Source: Lachnospiraceae bacterium UBA1766
GTDB taxonomy: Bacteria; Bacillota; Clostridia; Lachnospirales; Lachnospiraceae
Assembly (NCBI GenBank): GCA_002314715.1
Contig: DCGY01000026.1
Span: 269-39,742, forward strand
Direction: 5' to 3'
DNA: 39,474 nucleotides
Under the pieces are notes generated by a model. That model was not told the origin of the DNA and did no database searches. It worked only from the letters and a program-made list of their open reading frames with translations. Both the position numbers and the translations under genes were made by a program. Positions 24,501 to 32,793 of the stretch are shown here, in pieces (the first letter of the stretch is position 1; the number at the start of each line of letters is the position of its first letter).

Positions 24501-27500
24501 CTTTCCTCCGGTTCCCTGTCCATACCGGGACCACTTTTGCAGTACCTCCTCCGTATCAATCAAATAATAGCAAGCAGATACGGAAACCGTTTCATAGCCG
24601 ATGTCACTTAATGAACTGTATACCACATTTTTCTTGCTGTCCAAAAGTTCATAATACAGCCGGTACTGATAAGCCTCAGAAGAATAGGGCCATGAAACAC
24701 GATAATTACTGCTGCTTAGACTTACTGTGACTGCAGGTTTTTCCAGGACATTTTTTTCATCCTTCCGATTGGTAATGAATTCCGTAAACTTTGCATCCAG
24801 TTCCTTGTAAACCGAATAGCGTTTCTGATAACCGGAAGTGCTTGTCAGATAGCTTTCCGGGAAGGAAGAAAGATCCTGATAAAAATCCTCCGAAATCGGA
24901 TTCTGTGACATGGTAAAATATGCGTAATCCGCAATATTCGTTGCATTCACTCCGTAAGCATCCGCCGGATAAATATAATAGGTTCCATTCTTTTCCAAAA
25001 CAGCCAATGCAGTGGTGTTTTGCTTGGTCAAATAGGTGGAATCATTTTTATTAAAGGGCAAAAGAATCGGAGTGGTTTCATCCTTGGGAATCCACTTGAT
25101 ACCGTTTAAATAAATATCCCCTTTCAACACCTTATTTTTCGCATCCAAACGACAAATGAAAAATTGTAATGCGGCAAACTTCTCTGTCTCTGCCGTTGTT
25201 TCTATGGCAATTTGACTGTTCCCATAACCTGCATCCAATACAAGGGGGGCTGCTTCGCTTCCCTTTTCCTCCAAAATATTTCCCTCCGAATCCAGGAATC
25301 GGTAATAATATCCATATTTTACAGTGGTGTCAGAAGTCCCTGCGGTAGGATAAAGAATCACCTGTTTGATTCCCTTGGCATTATTCTCATACCGGGGATA
25401 TACGGTAATTGTCTGCCATTTATCCGCATCCGTCGTAGTAACCTGTAAATGATTATCATCTGCCATTGCAGTTAACAACATACCGGGATTATACGCATCG
25501 GCTGCTTTTCCGGTAATTGTCATTGCCTTTTTGAACGCCACGGTAAAGTTGGTATGATAGGTATTCTCCCAAAGGGTCGTAGCTGAAATCATTGCTTGCT
25601 CTTTGGGGCTGATATCCCCGAGGGAAGCCTGTTTTTTCCAGCCAAAACCATTCAGATAAACCTTGGCATCCGAGGTACCATCTTTCACCTTGATGGAAAC
25701 CTTTACCGAATCGATATTATAACCAACATCCTGTAGAATATCAAAAGCAATCTCACCGGTCCCTCCGGCAGAATCTACCGTTATGGTTTTCTTATTGACC
25801 GTGACTGTTTTGGTGGCTGATGCCAAAACGTTCCATGACAATCTGGTATAATGTACAGTAGCACTATACTCATAAGTAATTTTGTTTTCTTCTCCCGTCA
25901 ATCCATTATTGCCAAAATGCAGAACCAACGCTCCCATTTCATTTGCACCGGATGCATAGCTTAAATCAAAGTCAATGGTCTGTTCCGCTCCATCCATTAC
26001 AAATCGTTGTTCCAGGCTTGCAGGTGCATAATAATCCGTCACCTGATTATTGGCCAATGCATTGTACATGACATTATGAGGGGTAATGGTGAAATATAAT
26101 CCGGAGGAATTTGTAGTCGCTTCATCGGTTGCGGTTTTTTTCGTGAAGTAATAATTATGCGATCCGCTTACAGCATTTGCAAAGGGACTCATGGTAGATT
26201 CACCCGTAGTGCTATTGGTCAAATCCAGGGAATTATACAGGCTCATTAATTTATTGGTGTCATTACCGGTAAATGAATTCACATCCGTAAGCCCACCAAA
26301 ATAATTGCGACAGTTTTCCATCGCAGTAATATTATTGTTTGCTGTCTGGAATGCGGCAACCTTGTACTGTACCAGCTTTCCGGCTGCATTTACATAATTT
26401 CCGTAATAATATGTCTCATTGCCGGCTTTATCAAATTCCACTCGGCGAATCACTCCGGTGTTTACACAGTCCGAATAATAAATCTTTACGCCATCCTGGA
26501 AATTGTCTCCCTTAATCAAAAATCCTGCGTTATCTGCGTTGGACGTAATGGCTCCATGATTCTCACAATGATAAAAATTCAGATAACTTCGTGGGGACTT
26601 AAATTCGGTAATAAATCCTGCCGCTCCGGTGCCTCCGCAGTCATGAATGCTACCGTAATTTACGCAATGATCAAATGTTACACCCTGGTATTTGATGGTA
26701 GCAATCATTCCGGCCACACGGTTGTATCCCCAAATATCTCCATGATTTTCCGAATTGGAAATCACTAATCCGTAATTCTCTCTTTGCTCCAGACGACCAA
26801 TCAGACCACCTGCAGAGTTGTTGGATATGTACAGGTTCTCCACACGGGCATAATTCCTTAAATAATCAAAATCCTCGGCAGCAAATACCATACCGATGAT
26901 ACCGCCGTCTCCCATGTCATTACCGGTTCCGCGGGATTTTACCACCCAGTTCTCACCGGTGGAGATCGGCTCTGCCGCTGTTCCGCTAACCTGACCGTCA
27001 CTCATTCTTGCAACAATACCCGCTGTAAATCCGGAGAAGGATTCAATCTGCACTCTGGTATTCTTGGAATTCGTAAAATTATCGCAGGAAAGGACCTTTC
27101 CGAAATTCTCACCGGCGATACCTGCCGTGTAGGAATAAGAAGACTTATCACTCATCTCCTTTATCAACCGGAAGTATCCCCTTATTTCAAATGTATCCGC
27201 TGTTTCGGCAGTATCCACATCCATATCGCCGTTAACCTTGGCAATATTTCCACCAAAAATACTGGTTTTGGTACCATCCTCTTTCACACCAATCTCGCAG
27301 GAGCGAATCACGGAATCGTATGCATTTAAGCCTACAATTCCACCAATTCTGGCCACACCGGAGCCGGAACCCTTTGCCCAAACCATGCCGTCAAAGGTAC
27401 AGTCTGTTACCGTAACCGTTGCACCTGTCTTAGTGGCATTTCCGGAATAACCGGCAATACCGCCATATCCGCCCTGATCCGATCCCAAATTTCCAATAAC

Positions 27501-30500
27501 AGAACCGGATACGGAAATATTTTGAATCATACCCGCATTTTTACCGGCTACGCCACCAAGGGAAGAAATATCCGTATGCTCCGGCGTCAATTGCACATCA
27601 CATTCAACCGTAGAGGAAGGAATCTCTTTTCCGCTTTCCTTCACACCTACAATGCTACCGTAATTGCTTCCGGCAATACCACCGGCATTGCTATTGGAAG
27701 AATAGCTTCTTACCTGTGTATGGTCAACCGAATTGCCCACCATGAGGGAAATGGTTGCGCCGGCCATATTCTGACCAACCAGTGCACCTACATTTCCGGC
27801 TTCTGATCCGGCATAATTATGCAGGAAAAGGGAGCTTACCCGGCTTTGATCCACTACTCCATAGTTTTGTGCACAGATACCGCCCACCGAATTTCTTCCG
27901 GTAAATTCCAAAAGACCTTTCGATGCATTTTCAGGTGCAACACTACAGGATACAATGGTTGCGCCTGCAAGATTCACAGCGGTAATACCACCGTTTAATC
28001 CATTGGAGGTCAAAACGGTTTCATAATCGCGGCAATCTCGGATGGTAGAACTGTTCTTTGCCACAATACCGCCCGCATTTCCGGAGGCAGAAGCGGTAAT
28101 CACGCCGTAATTATCGCAGCTTTCAATGACATTGTTGGACGCGTTTTCTCCCAGAATTCCACCTACATTACCCAAGGTAGCGGTAACGGATGCCTTATTG
28201 ATATAATGGGCAATGCTTTTATTGTCGCCGGTATTTTGTTTACCGATGACACCGCCCACATGCTCTCTGCCGGAAATATTACCGGTTACGGTGATCGGAA
28301 TAAACGTGCCGTCTGCCTGCTTATTTGTAACAGTTCCCTCGTTGATACCACAGATACCGCCTACGTAACTGCCATTTGATGCAATGGTCAGGTTCTGCAC
28401 AGAAGAAGACATCTCAATGGTGCCACGATTAAAGCCCACAATAGAACCGCAAACGCCCTCTGTTACGGTTACCGCACCGCCTGATACGCTCTTACCGGAA
28501 ATGTTCATCTTGGTATTGTTTACCACAATGCCCGAAATGATTCCGAAGTTTTCCGCAGCCACGCCACCTACCACACTGCGTCCGCTGATGGTTTTATTCT
28601 CTACGGTACAAATCGCAACTCTTGCACCGGATTTATTCATACCGCAAATTGCTCCTACATAATCCGTGGTTCCGGATCCAAAACTGGTGGCACGGCAATG
28701 AATAACGGTACCGGCATTTACCTCGCACATACCGCCGGTATAGGTACCGCAACCGCGAACCGTTCCGGATTCACTGTTGTAGCAATTATCAATCGTGGTC
28801 TTCTTTCCCACACGACCGGTAATACCACCGGCATAAGAATAACGATAAACAATCTCTCTGCCGGCATAATCCTTGGTTCTTCCGCCCTGCTCGGCAATGT
28901 TCTCCACATATGCGGTAGCAACAATCGGTGCGGTGTTTTGAACCATGGAAATCAGAGCGGTTGTTTCCGGATCAATATATCCTACTACGCCACCCACAAA
29001 AATCTTTCCCTGAATCAAGCCGAAAGAATTCTGAGGTGTACTGTCTCCGCTTCCCAGAATGCTTAGGGAAGCGTCCGCAGCAGCTGTAATTACATAGTCC
29101 AAGGTATGTGAAGCACCGGTAATTCCATCCAAAAGCTGTACCTTTTCCAAAAGCTTCTGGTTTTCGGAAAGTCCGGTCTTCAAATCACTTTCCCGGAACT
29201 TTTGAAGCATTGTCCTTTGAATCACAAAGGCTGAATCCAGACCTGTATCCCCGGGATTCGAGGAAACAGATGTTGCATCAAACAACAATTGATATCCTAC
29301 AAAGCCACCTACGAAAGCATCTGCCTGAATGGTACCCAACACACGATCCGTCTTAAAGACCGATTTTACCTCCGTAACACCGGTTCCATTCATATTAATC
29401 ACATTGCCGCCTACGCATCCGCCTACAAAATACTGTCCCGTCACCTGGTTGGGGTTGGAAACAATCTGACGCGCACTGATGTTGTCATCCATCAGCAACA
29501 GATGAATAGACGCGTTAAATCCGGCATAGCCGCCTACAAAGGAACTATTCTGGGCATTTCCCCGAATATTTCCACCCTGAAGTTCATAGTCCTCCACAAT
29601 AGCGTCGCTGTCGTTGTAACCTACAATACCACCCACATAATTGCTACCGGAAATATTGCAGTTGGCAGATATCTTCTTTTGGGCCTGCGTCCGGGTATCC
29701 ACCACCTTCAGGGTACCGTCTCCCTGCTTTTCGCGCATGGTATTTCCAATGACGCCGTTGTTATATCCCGCAATGCCTCCGGCATAATCACCGGAATAAG
29801 TGGTCTGGAAGAAATCAGCGCTTTCCTTGGTGCCCACCTGGCTGTCACAGGCAAAAATCCAACCGGAATTATAGCCTGTAATACCGCCTGCGTACTGATG
29901 CACAGCAAAAACAATTCCCTGATTGACCCAATTGGAAATCTTTACATCTATGTTTCCCACACGGCTGGGTACCACAATATCCGTAGACTTTGCCTGGTCA
30001 ATATCTGCATTACAACCCACAATACCGCCTACATATTCATATCCTACTACATTGGCCTCATTGATACCGCGTGCAGTGTTATCTCCACCCTGTATACCGC
30101 TGGCAGGTCCGTGATTAAAGCCCACGATACCGCCCACGTACTGACGGCCGAAGACATAACCGTTCTTTCCTGCTTCTGCCTTAGTGCTGCAATTCGTAAT
30201 CGTACTGTATTCGTTATAACCAACAATACCTCCTACGTAGACTCCCTTTAATTTATCGCCCAAGGCTGCTGCCGCATCGGCAACACCGGTGTTCAAATAC
30301 GCACTGAGTGCGGTTTCGGTGTACTGGGGAGAGCTGATACAATTCTCTAATTTGATAACAGAGGCATCGGTTTGAATTTCATTTTTACAATAACCGGTAA
30401 TACCACCGATATATCGGGCACTCAAAGGATCCGTTCCCTCCAAAACCGCCTCCAGCATACCATAATTGGTACAGCCCTTTATGGAAACAGAAGGGTTCTT

Positions 30501-32579
30501 TCCGGACAGGGACGCGGGAACCGTAACCATACCCACGATACCGCCCACATATCCGGTGCCCTGAATGGTAGCCCGATTCAACAGATTCTCATAAGAAGCC
30601 GCTGTCATTACGCCTCCATGAAGCGCACTGTCATCCAATAATTTCAAATCTCCGGCAATACCACCTACGTAATTTTTACCGGAAATCACACTGCTTTGGT
30701 TTGTATTTTGAACGGATAAGCTTTTTAATTCACCTGCATTGAGACCGCAGAATGCACCTACTTTTTCCGTACCGGTAACGGTAATCCGATCTAAAGTGAG
30801 ACTTTCCAACCGTCCATCATTTTCCTCAAACAAACCGGTGGGTTGCGCCGTATCGTTCACTCCCAAAATCACATTGGCATCCTGGGTGATACGAAGTCCA
30901 CTGATAACCGGAGCAACAGACTTTAACAGTCCGGCCTGTCCCTTCATGGAATCGCCATACCGCAACAGCTTAATGGAAGGGAATGCCGCATTCTCCAAAT
31001 AGCAGGCAGCCTTTTGTGCCCCGGAGGTGGTTTTCTTCACACCCACCTTGGCATCCATGGCATCTGATTTTGTATAATAAACATTTCCGCTTTGTACAAA
31101 AGTTTCCCAATCAATATCCTCTTCCACGGTATAATCCACCACAAAATCGGAACCGGAAACCTTCGTACTGAAGGAATTATAAGCATTCTTCTCCAAATCC
31201 TCGGTGAAACGGACATTGTACAAATGTCTGGCATTGGAAAGGGCAATGGAATAATTCTTTCCGCTTAACACGGACTTCTTGAAATATATGCTTTCGGTAT
31301 TGGTTTTCTTGACAGCGGTTGCCTCATATCCGGCCCCCTGACCCTGAATGGTACAATACACATTTTCCGCATCCAATCCGAAACGATGGAAGCTTAAGGT
31401 TTTGGTCATGGACAAAAGACGCTCTTCTGCCTTGGTTTTCGTGCCCAGACCTTGTCCCAATTCCTTTGCATACGCCGCAGACGAAGCCGCAAAATCCACT
31501 GCATCCAATACGATATGTACCGTATTATCTGCCTCTACCCAAGCCAAAATGTCATAGGACTCCAGTTCGGTGATTGTAGCCTCTTTGGTATCCTTGTCCG
31601 CATAATTGAAACGGGTTACAGGACAGGAAATCAGCTGACGTCCGGACTTTACAGCAAGCTTGGAACCATCCACCTGTACACTTAATACGATACGATTGGA
31701 ATCCTTATCGTACACGTCCATGGTATAAGTCAAAAGCTTGGTAGCTCCCGGATATTTGGAAACCTTAAACGATAAATTCAGGGTGTCTTCATTGAGCAGC
31801 TTTACCTCGGTAAGCTTCGGTCTGGCCTGCTTTCCGTCGGTAGCCTTTGACAAGGTATCCACACCGTAATAACCAAACAAATAGGTCTGTCGTTTCACCT
31901 CACTGCGGTCTCGAATATCTACCATATCCGCAGTAACAGCCTCTCCGTAAATAAACTGCTCATTTCGATCACTGTAGCAAACAGAGAATACCTGTCCCTG
32001 TCCGGGCGAAAACTCAATGGCAATGGCCGCATTTAATACCTGGGGGTCATAAATATACCCTTCCAGAAGCTGGAATACTACCTTGGCGCCCAACTGAATT
32101 GCCGCATCCGACAGCGTATTGTTTCTGTACGCCTCATAATCCCCTTTCTTGCAGATAGCCGTAACGATGGAATCTCTGTATTTATCCTCCGAGGATTTCC
32201 CGTCACTTTCCGGCCAAATAGAATCCAGGGAATAAGCAACCCCCTCCCCATTGGTAAGGGCGGTCAATGCCGCTTCGTCCAGTTCTCTCAAATAATCATC
32301 ATTGCTGTCCCGAAGGCTGGCGGCAAATTCCTGCAAGGTACCGTTTGCCTCATACTCGGACAACTGATTCTGGGCGGCATAATACAGGGTCTGTGCAGTC
32401 TCCTGCTGCTGATTATATAAGGACCAGTCCTGCCATTTGATAATTGCCATGGTCGACAATCCCAAAAGGATGGACAATAAAATAAGCACCACAATTAACT
32501 CCACCAGGGTAAATCCCTTGTTGGAGTTTTCTCGATTCTCTATGAAATTTTTCCTGGCTTTCACGAAAAAGGAATTCAT
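21576..32579 (-). CDS. Giant prepilin-adhesin: pilin leader fused to GLUG repeats and beta-sandwich modules
   Basis: A 3667-residue protein, about twenty times the size of a normal pilin. The first 22 residues form a prepilin leader ending NSNKG. It is cut before FTLVELIVVLILLSILLGLS, with mature Glu5 (residue 27), so the prepilin peptidase and pilus machine should handle it. Residues about 60-600 are pilin-like then mixed beta sequence. Residues about 600-2100 hold more than 30 repeats around (V/A)GGI(V/T)GYN, the GLUG type expected to form a beta-helix. Residues about 2100-2500 contain two similar modules, each ending with a YLNG-x-x-W motif. Further Fn3-like and beta-rich domains run to the end. 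There is no LPxTG and no C-terminal membrane anchor. I chose the ATG at 32579 because AGGAG lies 5 nt upstream and the leader is then normal. The frame is open to 32744, but that part looks like promoter DNA. Probable role: pilus-tip adhesin. Confidence 0.92.
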   Translation of the reverse strand: MNSFFVKARKNFIENRENSNKGFTLVELIVVLILLSILLGLSTMAIIKWQDWSLYNQQQETAQTLYYAAQNQLSEYEANGTLQEFAASLRDSNDDYLRELDEAALTALTNGEGVAYSLDSIWPESDGKSSEDKYRDSIVTAICKKGDYEAYRNNTLSDAAIQLGAKVVFQLLEGYIYDPQVLNAAIAIEFSPGQGQVFSVCYSDRNEQFIYGEAVTADMVDIRDRSEVKRQTYLFGYYGVDTLSKATDGKQARPKLTEVKLLNEDTLNLSFKVSKYPGATKLLTYTMDVYDKDSNRIVLSVQVDGSKLAVKSGRQLISCPVTRFNYADKDTKEATITELESYDILAWVEADNTVHIVLDAVDFAASSAAYAKELGQGLGTKTKAEERLLSMTKTLSFHRFGLDAENVYCTIQGQGAGYEATAVKKTNTESIYFKKSVLSGKNYSIALSNARHLYNVRFTEDLEKNAYNSFSTKVSGSDFVVDYTVEEDIDWETFVQSGNVYYTKSDAMDAKVGVKKTTSGAQKAACYLENAAFPSIKLLRYGDSMKGQAGLLKSVAPVISGLRITQDANVILGVNDTAQPTGLFEENDGRLESLTLDRITVTGTEKVGAFCGLNAGELKSLSVQNTNQSSVISGKNYVGGIAGDLKLLDDSALHGGVMTAASYENLLNRATIQGTGYVGGIVGMVTVPASLSGKNPSVSIKGCTNYGMLEAVLEGTDPLSARYIGGITGYCKNEIQTDASVIKLENCISSPQYTETALSAYLNTGVADAAAALGDKLKGVYVGGIVGYNEYSTITNCSTKAEAGKNGYVFGRQYVGGIVGFNHGPASGIQGGDNTARGINEANVVGYEYVGGIVGCNADIDQAKSTDIVVPSRVGNIDVKISNWVNQGIVFAVHQYAGGITGYNSGWIFACDSQVGTKESADFFQTTYSGDYAGGIAGYNNGVIGNTMREKQGDGTLKVVDTRTQAQKKISANCNISGSNYVGGIVGYNDSDAIVEDYELQGGNIRGNAQNSSFVGGYAGFNASIHLLLMDDNISARQIVSNPNQVTGQYFVGGCVGGNVINMNGTGVTEVKSVFKTDRVLGTIQADAFVGGFVGYQLLFDATSVSSNPGDTGLDSAFVIQRTMLQKFRESDLKTGLSENQKLLEKVQLLDGITGASHTLDYVITAAADASLSILGSGDSTPQNSFGLIQGKIFVGGVVGYIDPETTALISMVQNTAPIVATAYVENIAEQGGRTKDYAGREIVYRYSYAGGITGRVGKKTTIDNCYNSESGTVRGCGTYTGGMCEVNAGTVIHCRATSFGSGTTDYVGAICGMNKSGARVAICTVENKTISGRSVVGGVAAENFGIISGIVVNNTKMNISGKSVSGGAVTVTEGVCGSIVGFNRGTIEMSSSVQNLTIASNGSYVGGICGINEGTVTNKQADGTFIPITVTGNISGREHVGGVIGKQNTGDNKSIAHYINKASVTATLGNVGGILGENASNNVIESCDNYGVITASASGNAGGIVAKNSSTIRDCRDYETVLTSNGLNGGITAVNLAGATIVSCSVAPENASKGLLEFTGRNSVGGICAQNYGVVDQSRVSSLFLHNYAGSEAGNVGALVGQNMAGATISLMVGNSVDHTQVRSYSSNSNAGGIAGSNYGSIVGVKESGKEIPSSTVECDVQLTPEHTDISSLGGVAGKNAGMIQNISVSGSVIGNLGSDQGGYGGIAGYSGNATKTGATVTVTDCTFDGMVWAKGSGSGVARIGGIVGLNAYDSVIRSCEIGVKEDGTKTSIFGGNIAKVNGDMDVDTAETADTFEIRGYFRLIKEMSDKSSYSYTAGIAGENFGKVLSCDNFTNSKNTRVQIESFSGFTAGIVARMSDGQVSGTAAEPISTGENWVVKSRGTGNDMGDGGIIGMVFAAEDFDYLRNYARVENLYISNNSAGGLIGRLEQRENYGLVISNSENHGDIWGYNRVAGMIATIKYQGVTFDHCVNYGSIHDCGGTGAAGFITEFKSPRSYLNFYHCENHGAITSNADNAGFLIKGDNFQDGVKIYYSDCVNTGVIRRVEFDKAGNETYYYGNYVNAAGKLVQYKVAAFQTANNNITAMENCRNYFGGLTDVNSFTGNDTNKLMSLYNSLDLTNSTTGESTMSPFANAVSGSHNYYFTKKTATDEATTNSSGLYFTITPHNVMYNALANNQVTDYYAPASLEQRFVMDGAEQTIDFDLSYASGANEMGALVLHFGNNGLTGEENKITYEYSATVHYTRLSWNVLASATKTVTVNKKTITVDSAGGTGEIAFDILQDVGYNIDSVKVSIKVKDGTSDAKVYLNGFGWKKQASLGDISPKEQAMISATTLWENTYHTNFTVAFKKAMTITGKAADAYNPGMLLTAMADDNHLQVTTTDADKWQTITVYPRYENNAKGIKQVILYPTAGTSDTTVKYGYYYRFLDSEGNILEEKGSEAAPLVLDAGYGNSQIAIETTAETEKFAALQFFICRLDAKNKVLKGDIYLNGIKWIPKDETTPILLPFNKNDSTYLTKQNTTALAVLEKNGTYYIYPADAYGVNATNIADYAYFTMSQNPISEDFYQDLSSFPESYLTSTSGYQKRYSVYKELDAKFTEFITNRKDEKNVLEKPAVTVSLSSSNYRVSWPYSSEAYQYRLYYELLDSKKNVVYSSLSDIGYETVSVSACYYLIDTEEVLQKWSRYGQGTGGKIRFYVEAVNSYNITHADSGDATNYNSGFSYKETDIKKSIPTPALHLEFISGNRTVIVLDNVQEYAQLGDVADVHFKFSQAKSVNGNAQEVIFSAATGYSAPFTLTEVNLEKDYAFTAWATPKDAVKNQYGRSNTFTINGTLMRNEQLFSYIPTSENYVQNVELPGLFGNTADEMTYQVRYIVRNVDFTYGVELLTYDETLGIWVANTHGSQRAGTRSATGNTTFTMILTDFYEDVLGKDFLVRTYPTIGQNNLCYYARTVATGIPQSSLASNADVCAIMDSDYFTETGERISRTVGENGKLRPGYVLYRNEDGTMDVIYSLPLELYELELANSGEENMASNYMVHTASYHWSNAVDANGYFFYTIRKQIKNVVTDCGSIVVQKAPILGNQYEMGTDAQNRDTLTFHWDVEDALGQSIDISDSSSNLLYRGAEYGLELIGIAMDGSETLLAKVESVKAQSYTFTDTESNWKYGNYLLKVTRLGIRGADDVTEKLPLVSEKLLQGYIRFATLSMPDVSLRRVNGNYDSDNLIYAVEWAPLTDTNELSDLEAYVITVRVNKEQMTAAGMDVSNVTVDHTYTVAANDSGITATGCRAEIDLSDFAGGEILDITVKAKAKADAVNYCDGEDSLAYTLTLPTRLETPNLEKFGVREDRQQELTFQEDKAVLTDVLNQGIPFVLQKDSVETGYYQLAIALYSDKPETEGSSWNEGALLTQYTKENALRMNGLSLSEGSYTYGTNLGDFRLSDYPGYWVKVVARAMADNEISSFWTDEDPNATQKVFWYQIPRVQFMQPELTEGKALRFLKENEGEENTWETEKGTNIWAASFRTLSFSPVEYAGSYEMIVTDRDGVIRTLTFVKSENGYLVTCKKDEEDVVSLGELQTTGPLALDYKVAMTVASFDEQAKNVVAQAQLMLDTGANGKDVITILLPDMLEAGDELDLLEEIHESTTNCTIQAVVAPEKSGTYSSSSKRAWKE
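26280..30780 (-). repeat. GLUG-type coding repeats in the giant prepilin gene
   Basis: Over 30 degenerate protein repeats of about 30-60 residues, with a VGGIVGYN-like core, occupy the central 1500 residues. On the plus strand this shows as recurrent taccgcc- and ataccgcc-type DNA words. The repeats could recombine and change the length of the protein. Confidence 0.85.
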
Positions 32580-32624
32580 AGGTTCTCCTAATACAATTCT
32601 GCCAATATAATATGGCTTATCTTT

Positions 32625-32650
32625 ATATCGGCGAAAAAAGGACATAATTA
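32625..32650 (-). promoter_or_regulatory. Candidate sigma-D (FliA-type) promoter of the giant prepilin gene
   Basis: The minus strand has TAAT (32647-32650), 14 nt, then the exact octamer GCCGATAT (32625-32632). Bacillus sigma-D recognises TAAA-N14-16-GCCGATAT. Predicted leader length is about 39 nt. The -35 matches 3 of 4 bases. The same octamer occurs before the small pilin gene. Confidence 0.5.
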
Positions 32651-32664
32651 TAGCTATTTTAAAT

Positions 32665-32670
32665 ATTATA
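32665..32670 (-). promoter_or_regulatory. Consensus -10 (TATAAT) with a poor -35 upstream of the giant gene
   Basis: TATAAT occurs on the minus strand 86 nt before the ATG. The correctly placed -35 hexamer (TCGCAA at 17 nt) is poor and lies inside an inverted repeat, so activity may need an activator. The region is very AT-rich and chance -10 matches are easy. Confidence 0.4.
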
Positions 32671-32684
32671 TACTCATTTTCAAC

Positions 32685-32709
32685 AATTTGCGAGTGTTTA
32701 CCGCAAATT
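32685..32709. promoter_or_regulatory. Inverted repeat AATTTGCG-N9-CGCAAATT, operator-like
   Basis: Two perfect 8-nt arms are separated by 9 nt, covering the -35 position of the TATAAT at 32665. Its geometry suits a dimeric regulator. No regulator gene is in the window. A weak RNA hairpin is the alternative. Confidence 0.5.
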
Positions 32710-32748
32710 TTGTATACATTCTTTTCATACGGGCAAAAAAGCAAAGAA

Positions 32749-32777
32749 AAAAGCGCCTTCTTTTCGAAAGCGCCTTT
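32749..32777 (-). terminator. Intrinsic terminator after the prepilin peptidase gene
   Basis: AAAGGCGCTTTC pairs with GAAGGCGCTTTT around a 5-nt loop (12 pairs, two G-U). It is followed by TTC and further T-rich sequence (TTTGCTTTTTT) on the minus strand. It starts 17 nt after the stop codon. Confidence 0.85.
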
Positions 32778-32793
32778 GTTTCCAATTTTTTCT

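Noticed and set aside
29289..30251. 320-codon open frame on the plus strand opposite the giant gene
   Set aside because: Antisense to the GLUG repeats; its own repetitive look comes from the repeats on the other strand.
26280..30780. Repeat block considered as a CRISPR array
   Set aside because: The repeats are coding, degenerate and of uneven length, in one open frame; there is no fixed repeat-spacer pattern.
32580..32744. 55-codon N-terminal extension of the giant prepilin
   Set aside because: The extension would put 77 residues before the cleavage site, lacks a ribosome binding site and overlaps AT-rich promoter-like DNA; the ATG at 32579 has AGGAG and a normal leader.
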